Shown piece after piece: positions 21,501-29,878 of a stretch of 29,878 bases of DNA. The stretch is from Didymodactylos carnosus (Eukaryota > Rotifera > Eurotatoria > Philodinida > Philodinidae). A program made the translations under genes and the position numbers. A model generated the notes under the pieces. It was given only the letters and a program-made list of their open reading frames with translations, made no database searches and had not been told where the DNA came from. The first letter of the stretch is position 1. Each line of letters begins with the position of its first letter. Location: assembly GCA_905250885.1 (NCBI GenBank), contig CAJNOQ010001621.1, forward strand, positions 1 through 29,878, read 5' to 3'.

Positions 21501-21678
21501 ATGGACCCATAAATAACGTTTCAGTTGAATTTTGAATGTGATGAAATTCTTTTAAGTAACTAGGATCAACAATTGATAAAAATGAAACACGATTAACTAA
21601 TGATTCAATAAGTTCTTTGACAATATTAATGTCGTCGTTGTAGTAGTTGTTGTTATCGTCAATGAGCTCTTCATTCAT
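18533..21678 (-). CDS. KANSL1: KANSL1-like NSL complex subunit with PEHE domain, 6 exons, 508 aa
   Basis: Exons: 21678-21380, 20310-20086, 19908-19646, 19470-19357, 19264-19115, 19008-18533; they sum to 1527 nt with all phases closing. The C-terminal PEHE domain is at about residues 355-425: INPPIPLL, then NEIMTPIWR (375-382), an acidic EDISDDTYIHRHLHCEQEQE and W422. This parallels human KANSL1 ([28 protein letters not shown]). NRKTKQRIVNSLLQAT (301-316) parallels KANSL1 RKDRHKLVSSFLTTAK, and CARC (C217, C220) parallels its CALC. The RFNKRLEWLQQRQQLCKQL segment (about 117-135) matches the coiled W-LQ region. KANSL1 scaffolds the MOF (KAT8) histone acetyltransferase NSL complex in the nucleus, and the PEHE domain binds MOF. 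MSL1 also has PEHE, but the other blocks favour KANSL1. At 508 residues it is about half vertebrate length, so upstream exons could be missing. Intron 1 is 1069 nt. Confidence 0.82.
20925..21324. repeat. Dispersed GTCACGTNCGCAACGACG motifs in KANSL1-like intron 1
   Basis: Four related motifs: TTACGTGCGCAACGG (20925-20939), GTCACGTGCACAACGACGG (20943-20961), GTCACGTCCGCAACGACG (21135-21152) and GTTACGTCCCGCAACGCTGG (21305-21324). The last three are spaced about 192 and 170 nt. They are GC-rich islands in AT-rich intron sequence, probably parts of an inserted repeat. Confidence 0.6.
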
Positions 21679-21699
21679 ATCAAACAACGACCAGTACTA

Positions 21700-22660
21700 A
21701 TACTATTGCGGTCTTTCAACAAAGTGAAAAACATGCAACTTGATGAGAAAAAGGGGACAAGGATGAACGCCGAATAAACAACGTGATTAATAAAATCAAT
21801 GTAGAAGAATTAATTGAACACTTTAAAAACTTATTTCATATCTAAAACGTTCAAGTGACTTAATAATTTCACCGCCTGTACATATCAACAACACCTCAAA
21901 AATAACTATTATCGGCACCAGTGCTTCTAATAGCAAAGCGAAATTTAAAAATACGTTCTGTTCTATGCTTCGCAGAGAAAAGCAGAGCGTACAGTGTACG
22001 TTTTGCTATCGCAAACAGTGATAGGAAAAGAGGCTTTTTTCTTGTTATACAAGATCAGTGATATTTTTCTCTATTTGTAATTGTCTGTGTTTGCAAAGTT
22101 GCTTTCTACGAAACCTGTATAAACAAAGTTTCCTGATCCCTAATTAATGCTTTCTTTGTTAGATTTGAAACGTGTACGCTTTGCGAAAAAAGCAGAGCAT
22201 CCGCATACGCTTTGGTTGGAAAAACAGAGCGTGCTCGCACTCTCAGCGGATAAATTCTGTGAGAAACACCGATCGCCACTGTTGTACACGGATGTCAAGT
22301 TTTTTTCTTCTAGACATCGAAGCCAAACTCCACTTTTCAATCACCAATTTCTTCCTTCAGCCGTCTGTCTATCTAACCATCACACTACTATTAGTCATAT
22401 TCTCAATTGACATTTTATTGATAAAAATATATGGGCACTTGCGGGGCACCGGTGTGAGCGTGGCTGCCGCTATCCCATATCATGTCTTGTGCACTGCATT
22501 TCTTCTGAAGAGGAACGCTTATTGATACCTCAATAACAGGATTATACTAATCTCATATCAAAAGAACGCGTAGGCAAAGCAAGAGAGATGAGTAAAAATA
22601 CTGCCAAATAATTCCATAATTTGATAAATATTCAACGCACGTGACACAGAAACTAAGCTG
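21700..22660. other. Intergenic region with degenerate AGCAGAGCGT repeats
   Basis: AAAAGCAGAGCG (about 21973), AAAAGCAGAGCA (about 22188) and AAAACAGAGCG (about 22219) recur, with an imperfect palindrome around CGTACAGTGTACG (about 21988-22000). Three overlapping open frames at 22147-22525 read in conflicting frames without protein-like character; no gene is called. Confidence 0.4.
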
Positions 22661-22663
22661 TAT

Positions 22664-22990
22664 ATGTCGAAAAACGAAGAAAATAATGACATTATGCAAT
22701 CGACACAACAGTGAGTCTATGTAAATTTCAAATCATTATAAAAGTACCAATCACATTGTCAGAAAAAACCTTAACGATATTTCATTTTGTCAGGTTTTAG
22801 AAGAGCACTAATAAGTTTTGGAAATGGGAGAGTTGGAAGCAATTGGTATAATTTTTGCTATGATGGCGGTTTTCTTAGTGAGAGAGGTCACTGGAGAGCA
22901 GAATTTGAAAAAAGATCGTATGGTCATAGAGCGATGTGGCTTCAAAGGTTAGAAAAAGACAATTCGCTGACTACCTTAGAACGTACCTGA
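22664..22990 (+). CDS. Possible small two-exon gene, 78 aa, unknown function
   Basis: Exon 1, 22664-22710, starts MSKNEENNDIMQSTQ and ends at a consensus donor, CA|GTGAGT. Joining to exon 2 at 22801 (after TTTTAG) keeps frame: Q|RALISFGNGRVG, then SNWYNFCYDGGFLSERGHWR and RAMWLQRLEKDN, with a stop at 22988-22990. The 90-nt intron and phase 2 junction are consistent. The product is hydrophilic, rich in Trp, Tyr, Gly and Arg, with no signal peptide or membrane segment; I do not recognise it. The stop lies 3 nt before a CAAGTACTTG-rich repeat region, so the C-terminus may have been cut off by that element. It could also be a chance pairing of frames. Confidence 0.35.
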
Positions 22991-22992
22991 CG

Positions 22993-24700
22993 CAAGTACT
23001 TGATTACTTGCTAAGTACTTAGTAAGTACTTGGAAAAACTGACAAGTGTTTTCAATATTTCTCACTTTCCATGTACTTTCACAAAGGACTTCTCAATAAT
23101 AAAAATACTTGCTTTTATTGCTAAGAAGTACTAGTGAAAGTCGTTGGCAAGTAAGGGCTTTTTAATCACCCTAAACCGAAAAAAGCGTATTTAAAAACCA
23201 AAAGGGTTTTTCTGTTTGACCAAAAAGTGTGTTTTAGAAAGAGTTGAAGACTTGCCTTGTTTACAATCTCTTTTTGTCTTAGATGTCAGTTTTGCTTATT
23301 TTCCACTTATAAACACTCTAAATAGGGCTAAAATCAGCAGTTCCTTGGATAACACAGCGTGTTAGGACCGCTCGCCACTATCTGTTTACATGAATACTAT
23401 ACCTATACTTAGGAAAACGTGTTGTCTTTGTTGAAGACATAGAATAATATAAGCTCACAAAGTGAATATTAAGCGACAATAGAAAAACACTCGAATAATA
23501 TTACCTTGAATACAATCCAAGTACTTGCTATTTTACTTGACAAGCGCTTCAACAAGTGCTTGTCAAGTGAAAAATCAAGTACTTGTACGCTGGACAAGTG
23601 CTTACAAGTAAATGACTTGAAAATAAAAAAGCTCAGTATTGCATACAATAACAGCCGCGAAGGTTTCAACATGCGCATCGTGTTGGGTATACATAGGAAG
23701 CGCGATTTTCCTCCTTTCTCTGCTGACGATCAGCTTGAGCCATCATCAAACACATACAGCCACAATCAGTTTTCTTTCTTCTTGTGTTCTACACTGGACA
23801 AACGCGCTTGGCTGGTTGTACTCACAGCTGACTTTTCTGCCTCTCATCCGTCCAAAATTCAAAAAATTGAATTGTTTTATTAAAAATAAAAAATTGTTGG
23901 TGAGCGCCAGCTAAAACGTGGAACTTGGCAAAAAAAATTGAACTTTTTCCATTTTTAGCAGGTTCCATGTTTTAGCCACTATCCACCAGATTTTAAAATG
24001 GTATGTGAGTGCATGCTTGAACAAAGGAAAATCTGCCACATCGGCCATTACATTTGTAAAAATCTTATGTTTAATTTGATATAAATTGCAGAGTTTGCCG
24101 AAAAAGTCAGTATAATGGTGATCGAAGCTCCATGAAACCATCTTTAACTTACGCAAACCTGGGATGACGTTATATATGTAATGTACTCAACCTACTCAGA
24201 CTTACGCTGCATATTATCAGCATTACATACATATCTGTAACCAACCTTCTCATCGACTTTGAGGGTTTTTCGTTACATGCGATACTAGTATTTTGACTGT
24301 TGTTTCGCGATACGCTGTGTAACAGGATTGTGATTTGTTCTGTTGCCGAGTGCTTGAGAAGTATTTGAAAAAATCTTCTCACTAACTAAGTATTTTGAAC
24401 AAGAACTTGGCAAGTATTTTTATTTCATACGTTCTTTTCTGAGTACTCATCAAGTATTGCCACTTGATTCGCTTCAACCACGTACTGGGATGAGTCAATT
24501 ATTCTTTTCTTTTACATTGACAAGTTGTATATAAACGTCACAATATTAATCAGTATAAACTTAGAAAATAAATAAATGTTTTTGTTGAGTAGAAGAAATT
24601 TGGTAGCCATGCATACGTGTACTCCATAAAAGTAGAGTATGATCTTTATACGTACAAAATAAAGATAAATGGAACAAGTACTTGGCTGAAGTTGACAAGT
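22993..24700. repeat. Cluster of CAAGT/ACTTG motifs including perfect CAAGTACTTG palindromes
   Basis: More than 20 ACTTG or CAAGT pentamers fall within 1.7 kb, many as the palindrome CAAGTACTTG (22993-23002, 23518-23527, 23576-23585, 24675-24684), with CTAAGTACTTAG at 23011-23022 and AACAAGTGCTTGTCAAG near 23551. Density is highest at 22990-23050, 23515-23620 and 24400-24700. AATAAAAATACTTGC near 23097-23112 is inverted near 24409-24424. No confident transposase frame lies between. This resembles subterminal repeats of a degenerate DNA transposon, or nested copies of one. Confidence 0.65.
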
Positions 24701-24719
24701 AAAACACGGAGGCCCATAA

Positions 24720-25440
24720 ATGAGTAAATCGGTCCACTAAGATTTTATTGCATTCAACGGTTAAGTATTATATTGCAAAAAATGATTGTTTATATCCTAT
24801 AATCGAGCGTAGTCGAGCTTAAAAAACTGATACAAAAAAAATATTCACACTCCAGGCCCTTTTTGTCTAATAATCCATTGCGTTTAGCAATTTAACTACA
24901 GCTTTTTTTCTACCAGAGTCAAGTATTTTTTAATACCATGGTTCAATAGGCAAATAAAAACTATTAAAGAATAATCTGATTAATATTCAGTACGTTGATT
25001 GTTGCTCGTTTACAGGACCTTTTTCTGATTGATCTTTTCCTTCAGAAATGAGTAGGGATCAATATTTTCAATTTTCTGGTGTAGTAGAGATGAGATTTCA
25101 GCAAGCCCAATAGACCAATAGATAGCCCTTCTCCAGGACTACAATTCTGTGTGTCATTTAGTCTCCGGGAGTTTGAGCCAAATCTAAAAAGCAGGCTTTA
25201 CTGATTCATACTATCTGATACGAAACCTTTTCAGAATTCCGGCTACTGTGACGCCAGTTTAACTTAAGGCTTTTTCATGTAACATCTTATTCGAAAGAGC
25301 ATAAAGAACTGAATAACATGAACTGGTTTTCTATACCCTTAGAACAGTAAAATTCATATAAGAGAAATTATAAATTTAAAATTTTCTACTTTCAAAAATT
25401 TGAACAGAAAATCAACTTTTCATCGTACTACCCTAGCCGA
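24720..25440. other. Intergenic DNA, nothing recognised
   Basis: AT-rich sequence with only short frames. A short near-repeat ATCGAGCGTAGTCGAGCTT lies near 24802-24820. No gene or element boundary was supported. Confidence 0.5.
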
Positions 25441-25449
25441 CCGAACTTA

Positions 25450-25640
25450 CGGCAATTCTATAGAGATTTTATAGAAATCTTATGAGAATCTTATATAAGG
25501 CAGTCGATGGAAATGCGTAATTTATTTATAAGATTCTTATATTTCATCGTATAAGAATCTTATAAGATTTTGATAAGATTTCGGTAAGACAGATTATATA
25601 ATTAGTTTATAAGAATTTATAAGATTTAGATAAGTTAACA
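25450..25640. repeat. ATAAGATT/AATCTTAT cluster with a perfect 15-bp hairpin
   Basis: TATAAGATTCTTATA (25527-25541) and TATAAGAATCTTATA (25550-25564) are exact 15-bp inverted arms over an 8-nt spacer TTTCATCG. Variants of ATCTTAT/ATAAGAT continue on both sides from about 25455 to 25635. It may be a foldback element; it has the same arms-plus-8-nt-spacer design as the CTTAAG hairpin at 10857-10888. Confidence 0.75.
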
Positions 25641-25797
25641 TACTTTTATTTACATCAATTAAAGCGTCTGCCTATATTCAAACTGAAGAAAACGTATGGG
25701 ATCCTACGAAACACGGGAAAGCTTACACTAGGAAACCGGTGATTGAGTGAAAAAATTGAGTTACAATTTTATTTTTCGAACTTCATTCTTTTTCTGT

Positions 25798-25977
25798 AGT
25801 CACGATAAATTTGAAGAAGTAAATCCGGTCTACAAGCAATGGACTACATCATCACAAAACTGCATCAGGAAATGTCATTCTCAGTCACTTCCCAACCGGT
25901 TGTTCGAGGGGTACTTCGAGTGCTCGAAAACATGCTTTCGATGGATCTCTTAAGAATCTATGAATAGATTATTGGAT
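25798..25977 (+). pseudogene. Orphan exon-like stretch
   Basis: Following a strong acceptor (TTTTTCTGTAG at 25797), all three plus frames stay open for about 40 or more codons. One frame gives MDYIITKLHQEMSFSV then VVRGVLRVLENMLSMDLLRI, ending in a stop near 25965; another gives VNPVYKQWTTSSQNCIRKCH. GC content is higher than in surrounding DNA. I do not recognise the family, and no partner exon is visible. Most likely a fragment of a duplicated or decayed gene. Confidence 0.25.
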
Positions 25978-26106
25978 AATGCAAAAAAATATCTTCGAAT
26001 TTTTTACAGATTGAATTAAAATTGGAATTTGTTCTGAATATTAAATGGGTTAAAGCAACAAAGTAAAATATAATTGGTACTTTAACGAGAATTAGAATCG
26101 TCTTTA

Positions 26107-26316
26107 TTATTGAATCAAATTAACTAAGACAACAAGAGGCACATAAGTTTTTGTTCGTTTTGGACACATGGCACAAGCCAGGTACAGTGTATCTGATTGA
26201 GATTGATGACAACGCATTGTATTACCACCATGTGGATGTGGGTGATGATGATGGTGTTTAGAATGACAGTATGTTAGTAGTGATGATAAAGAACTCGAAT
26301 CATATTCACCAGTCAT
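26107..26316 (-). CDS. Small His/Cys-rich protein or last exon of a larger gene
   Basis: The frame from ATG at 26316 encodes 69 residues: MTGEYDSSSLSSLLTYC, a His-rich tract (HSKHHHHHPHPHGG), then LACAMCPKRTKTYVPLVVLVNLIQ. It stays open upstream as EQRQINV before an in-frame TAA, so it could be a terminal exon beginning at an AG there. The AATAAA poly(A) signal (26103-26108 on the plus strand as TTTATT) overlaps the TAA stop, giving an extremely short 3' UTR and supporting a real transcript end. CxxC and several His residues could bind metal, but this is speculation. No upstream exon was found in 26330-28700, and no family is recognised. Confidence 0.45.
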   Translation of the reverse strand: MTGEYDSSSLSSLLTYCHSKHHHHHPHPHGGNTMRCHQSQSDTLYLACAMCPKRTKTYVPLVVLVNLIQ

Positions 26317-26339
26317 TACATTAATTTGTCTCTGTTCTT

Positions 26340-28800
26340 AATTTGAATTTATAAAATTCAGATAAAAAAATATGATTGAAAATGTGTAAAAGTCATTTGT
26401 TTTCAGAGAAAGGCACACATAGAACAAAAAATTGACTATAGATTTTCACAGTATTTACTCCATTAAAAAATTATTATTTTTAAATGTGTCTCAACAAAAT
26501 GAAATCAAATTAGTTTTTCAAGGACAATAATCTTCTCGAAGACGAACAACATCGCAGCAACATAAAAGTCAATATTATAGATATTAATACAGCAGCTAAT
26601 TTAAATTATATGTAAAAGTCAAGCTGTGTGGATTTTTTTATATAACAAAAGATCTAATTTTCTAGTCAAGTAGAGCACTAGAATTTTGAATAGTTCCCAA
26701 TTAGCAAGAAAGATCTCGCACAAATAGGTGGTCAATAAATAATGTCGTAAAGAATATGCACATATATGTATGCTATATACATATGTATACATATACTTTT
26801 CTTCTAATTTAAATATTTGTACACTTGTGTTTTACCGTTTCTCAATGTTCATAAAAGTGTTCTCAACAATTGGTACATGAGCATGATGAGATGGAAAATC
26901 ACGTATCATATTTTATGTGGGAAGAAACAATGATATAGGATGCACACTTTATTTGTCAAGGAGAAAATAATATCAAGTTTTTGATATTAACAATGAAAAA
27001 TAGAAGTATTACGAAATGAAGTCATACAGATTTTTAAATCACTCTAAAAAGAAAACATGACATGAATAATAATAACTCTCTATTTCTTTGCACTTCAGTT
27101 TTGTTGAAAAGTAAAGTCTCTGTCATTATATACTACTATATACGACCACATAGACATTAACCACAAGCCGTATGAAAAAGAAAATATTGAACATATTTTT
27201 CTTTTTCTTTTTTTTTTTTTTTTTTGTTTTTTAAGATATGAAAAACAAGAATTTTTTTTTCCTATTTTAGAATGGAAACAAAAAAAAACAGGGTGACTTG
27301 TTATTGACGGCATGATGTAGTTAAAAGGATATTTTTTACCGCACAGCGAAATAAATCGAACAGAAATATTAAAAAAAAAAAGGGGAATGATAATAAGTTT
27401 CAATTTTACGACAGAAAGTAAACAAAAGTATAGTCAACAATCTGTTTGGACACGAACGAGGCTATTTTTATTCATATAGTTTTAGAGAAAGCAATTATAA
27501 AACTAAATGTAAATTTTACTTTTACTATTACTCTTCTCTCTCAATATAAAAGTTCTATTAAACTCTCGTTTATTATTACTATTCGTGTTTGAAATTTAAC
27601 AAAAAATTTTTTTAGAAAGGTAAAACTTGTTTTGTTAGAACTGTTTTTGAAATAGAAAATAGAGAAATAGAAATGTTTTTTTCCATCATTTAACGAGAAT
27701 ATAAGAAGAAAAAGGAACGAAGAATATCTATATAGTTGTTCTATGACTCTTAGATAGGTTAATAATGTTTTTACTCATCATGCAACTAAAAAAAAAAAAA
27801 AACAATTATACTGAACTAAATACATTTTTTTATTCTGTTTAAAAAAAAAGAAAGCCACACGTAGTTTTCAGGCATTTTTCTGCTATAGTAAGTGAACAAA
27901 AAATCTACGATGAGTTAAAGTTTTATATTTTCTAAAAAGAATGGATTTAGAAGCGTGTGACAAGTGGATAAGAAGAAAACGTAGATTTTTTTCTTTTTTT
28001 TAGTTTTATCTGGTAGGAAATAGAAGACATAAATTCATACTACGCATTCTACTATATAAACGAGAGTCAATAATTTTCAAAACATTTACTTTTATTTTCT
28101 AGTGTAGTCTATACTCTAGCCATCTGCTGAAAGAAATGATTATTCTGACATTTTTCTATCTTGTGGACAAAGACCTGCGATTTTCTTCTCAAATAATCTG
28201 AAACTCTCTAAACAAGTATATTTTAGTAAAACTAGTTTTTGTTTTTAAAATTAATTCGTTTATGTGAATCAGTTAATGTCTGATAAACCGACTCTTTCCT
28301 AAGTTGCGCTTACCATCATGTTCTTACGATTATACTAATTTTTTATCTTTGAATACCTCTATTATATTTCTTTCTTAAAAAACAATGCGATTAGTTGAAC
28401 AATTTTTTTCATTGTTGCAATTTCCTTGAATTAAACATTTTTAAAGATACTTTCGGTAATCTTTTGTGTGAAGAGTTAAATTTCAATGACTACATAAATG
28501 TATGATATATGTATGAATAAGTGAGTGAGCATTTCGTTTTTTATTTATAAAAAAACGATCTGAGAATTTATATTCTTCCACTCAAATTTGTGTAGTGTTT
28601 TGTTTACCTGAAGGTGTGAAAAAAAGAAAAAAATAAAGAGAGAAAAACTTCGTGATTGTTACATGGAACAGTAATCGTAATGAAAAAAAGAGTGAACGAA
28701 ATAACTTTCTCTCTTCTTCTCTCGTTTAGGATAAAAATTGCTAAAATATGTTGAATTAACTCTTCATCTGGTCTTCTATTCTTGAGTTCATGTGTTGTGC
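26340..28800. other. AT-rich intergenic region
   Basis: No exon is supported. It holds an AT palindrome-rich run of CATATATGTATGC/ATACATATG type near 26757-26797, a long T/C-T tract at about 27198-27232 and A-runs near 27371, 27788 and 27841. An intron of the flanking genes could lie here, but splice sites alone are not evidence. Confidence 0.5.
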
Positions 28801-28812
28801 ATATCTATTATC

Positions 28813-29582
28813 ATGCAACTCAATACACTTGATACAAAAAAACCAATTGATTATGATAACTTAACAATAATAACACGTCCAAAACCACCGCGTCGTAGAA
28901 GAAGTGGCGTAACCTATATTCCATTTCGTCCTTATGTTAAATGTTTAAATAGTGTACGACTACCATATTCATTTACAAATGGACACACAGGATGGTTCGT
29001 AAAAGGAAAACCAGAAGTTTATTTTACCCAACAAAATGCAAGGTGTATTGGCACATTGTTAGAAGATTGTGATATATCCGATTCTATTCGCCTGGATATC
29101 GAAGCTGAATCAACGAAATTACCGATGATGTGTAAACTTTGGATAATAGGTAAACTAGCTTCTTCTAGCAATATATTAATCAAATTATCTCTTGTTTCTG
29201 TTTAGTTGACGGTGCAATAGTAGAACGCGGAAAAGCACATATGGTTCAAGATGCAGCTATTCAAGTTCAGATCGCTGGTCGATCTCAGCGTAATTTAGGA
29301 TTAAATGAGAGCACAGTACGAATGACAACTTATGATAGACGACGTCGTCAAAGTTGGCATGATATTAATGAATATCGTTCGATACCCTACTATCAATATA
29401 CACGACCAGCAAAAAATTGTCCTCAAACAGGTGTGCAATGTAACATGGATTCAGAAAAGCCACTATCAATTGTAGAAGAAATACCAGATGATGCTAGATT
29501 AAATAAAAAAGCAAAAAACAGACCACAAGAAGTTGGCAAACGAGAAAGAACATCAATTACAACGCAAACAGGGTGCGTATAG
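28813..29582 (+). CDS. Unrecognised basic protein, 2 exons, 237 aa
   Basis: Exon 1, 28813-29149, runs from the first ATG (MQLNTLDTKKPIDYD) to WII|G; exon 2, 29206-29582, joins in phase 1 (G|TT, VDGAIVERG) across a 56-nt GT-AG intron, ending TQTGCV and TAG. AATAAA at 29641-29646, 59 nt after the stop, supports this end. The N-terminus carries a basic patch (RPKPPRRRRSG), followed by a compact mixed region (VRLPYSFTNGHTGWFVKGK, then CDISDSIRLDIE). The C-terminal part is Arg/Lys-rich and probably disordered (YDRRRRQSWHDIN, NKKAKNRPQEVGKRER). There is no signal peptide or membrane segment, so it is likely intracellular. I do not recognise a family. An alternative is that GGTGCG near 29571 is a donor and the gene continues past the window. 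Confidence 0.65.
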
Positions 29583-29640
29583 TTCGTCATTGATTAATTT
29601 GCTACAGTGCGAATGAGCTTAACTGCCCCATTAGACAAGT

Positions 29641-29646
29641 AATAAA
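29641..29646 (+). terminator. Poly(A) signal
   Basis: AATAAA, 59 nt downstream of the stop of the 237-residue gene. Confidence 0.5.
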
Positions 29647-29659
29647 ATCATATTAGTCA

Positions 29660-29750
29660 TATCTGCTAGTTCAAAGCGTAATACTAGAGTCCTTCAGAAC
29701 AGTTCGAATCCCGTCCTGTCTGTTCAGTCTCACTGGACAGGCCGGACTAT
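29660..29750 (+). other. Degenerate tRNA-like / structured segment
   Basis: TAGTTCAAAGCG (29667-29678) approximates a tRNA A-box and AGTTCGAATCCCG (29701-29713) a B-box, about 34 nt apart, which is short for a tRNA. The B-box flanks do not form a T stem. Downstream, CCTGTC (29715-29720) pairs with GACAGG (29736-29741), and AGTCC (29688-29692) with GGACT (29744-29748). A tRNA-derived SINE relic is possible. Confidence 0.3.
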
Positions 29751-29878
29751 CTATTTCACAATTGAGGGACCGTGAATGTTTTCTGAATATATTGAGAACG
29801 AAAGGTGATCGAGTGATGCGGTTTTCGCCATTTTGTACAGAACGCTTTACTACATCTTTTAATGTATACTAAGTTCTG

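Noticed and set aside
22147-22525. Three overlapping frames of 66-117 residues
   Set aside because: They conflict with each other, lack protein-like composition and lie in a repeat-bearing segment.
23506-23914. Plus-strand frames of 91 and 125 residues
   Set aside because: They cross the CAAGTACTTG repeat cluster, overlap in different frames and show no domain; judged chance frames in repeat DNA.
1-29878. CRISPR array, prophage, operon or bacterial toxin-antitoxin system
   Set aside because: The window is eukaryotic, with spliceosomal introns and no regularly spaced direct repeats with unique spacers.

Overview
The window looks like nuclear DNA of a small, intron-rich invertebrate. It is strongly AT-rich, all recognisable genes are split by spliceosomal GT-AG introns (most 46-190 nt, many 56-63 nt), and no bacterial operon features are seen. 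The gene set (a TMEM62-type membrane phosphoesterase, a KANSL1-type chromatin subunit, a secreted neuropeptide-like precursor) is animal. A fungal/plant-type AKR6 aldo-keto reductase, a decayed PPR-like exon, tiny introns and many short non-autonomous DNA transposons together suggest a rotifer, possibly a bdelloid. That assignment is inference and was not tested by a search.

Layout. 1-360: a degenerate tandem duplication. 1349-5104 (-): a 14-exon gene that reconstructs to 657 residues and matches TMEM62 from signal peptide to C-terminal membrane part. Its first intron is almost filled by a 641-bp terminal-inverted-repeat (TIR) element (4242-4882) with a 73-nt tRNA-like sequence at its core. 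5105-8800: mostly non-coding, with hairpins, a thrice-repeated 16-mer and two weak orphan exons. 8961-9353 (+): a secreted neuropeptide-precursor-like gene with TATA box and poly(A) signals. 9400-13300: a transposon graveyard holding a TTAA-flanked piggyBac-like MITE (9846-10052), a CTTAAG foldback, a weak hAT-like element and a clear hAT-type MITE with an 8-bp target duplication (12612-13222). 13316-14468 (-): two-exon AKR6 aldo-keto reductase. 14469-18530: intergenic, with a PPR-like relic and a foldback element. 18533-21678 (-): six-exon, 508-residue KANSL1-like gene ending in a PEHE domain. 22664-22990 (+): possible two-exon small gene abutting a 1.7-kb cluster of CAAGT/ACTTG motifs. 25440-26316: an ATAAGAT hairpin cluster, an orphan exon and a short His/Cys-rich terminal exon or small gene on the minus strand. 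28813-29582 (+): two-exon gene for an unrecognised 237-residue protein, followed by a poly(A) signal and a degenerate tRNA-like segment.

The genes do not look functionally linked; this is an ordinary eukaryotic neighbourhood. The points of most interest are the mobile-element structures, the tRNA-like core inside a TIR element, the candidate neuropeptide precursor and the fungal-type AKR. Exon borders were set by hand from splice consensus, phase and recalled homologues. In the two long reconstructions (TMEM62 and KANSL1) all phases close and the total CDS length is divisible by three, which supports them.
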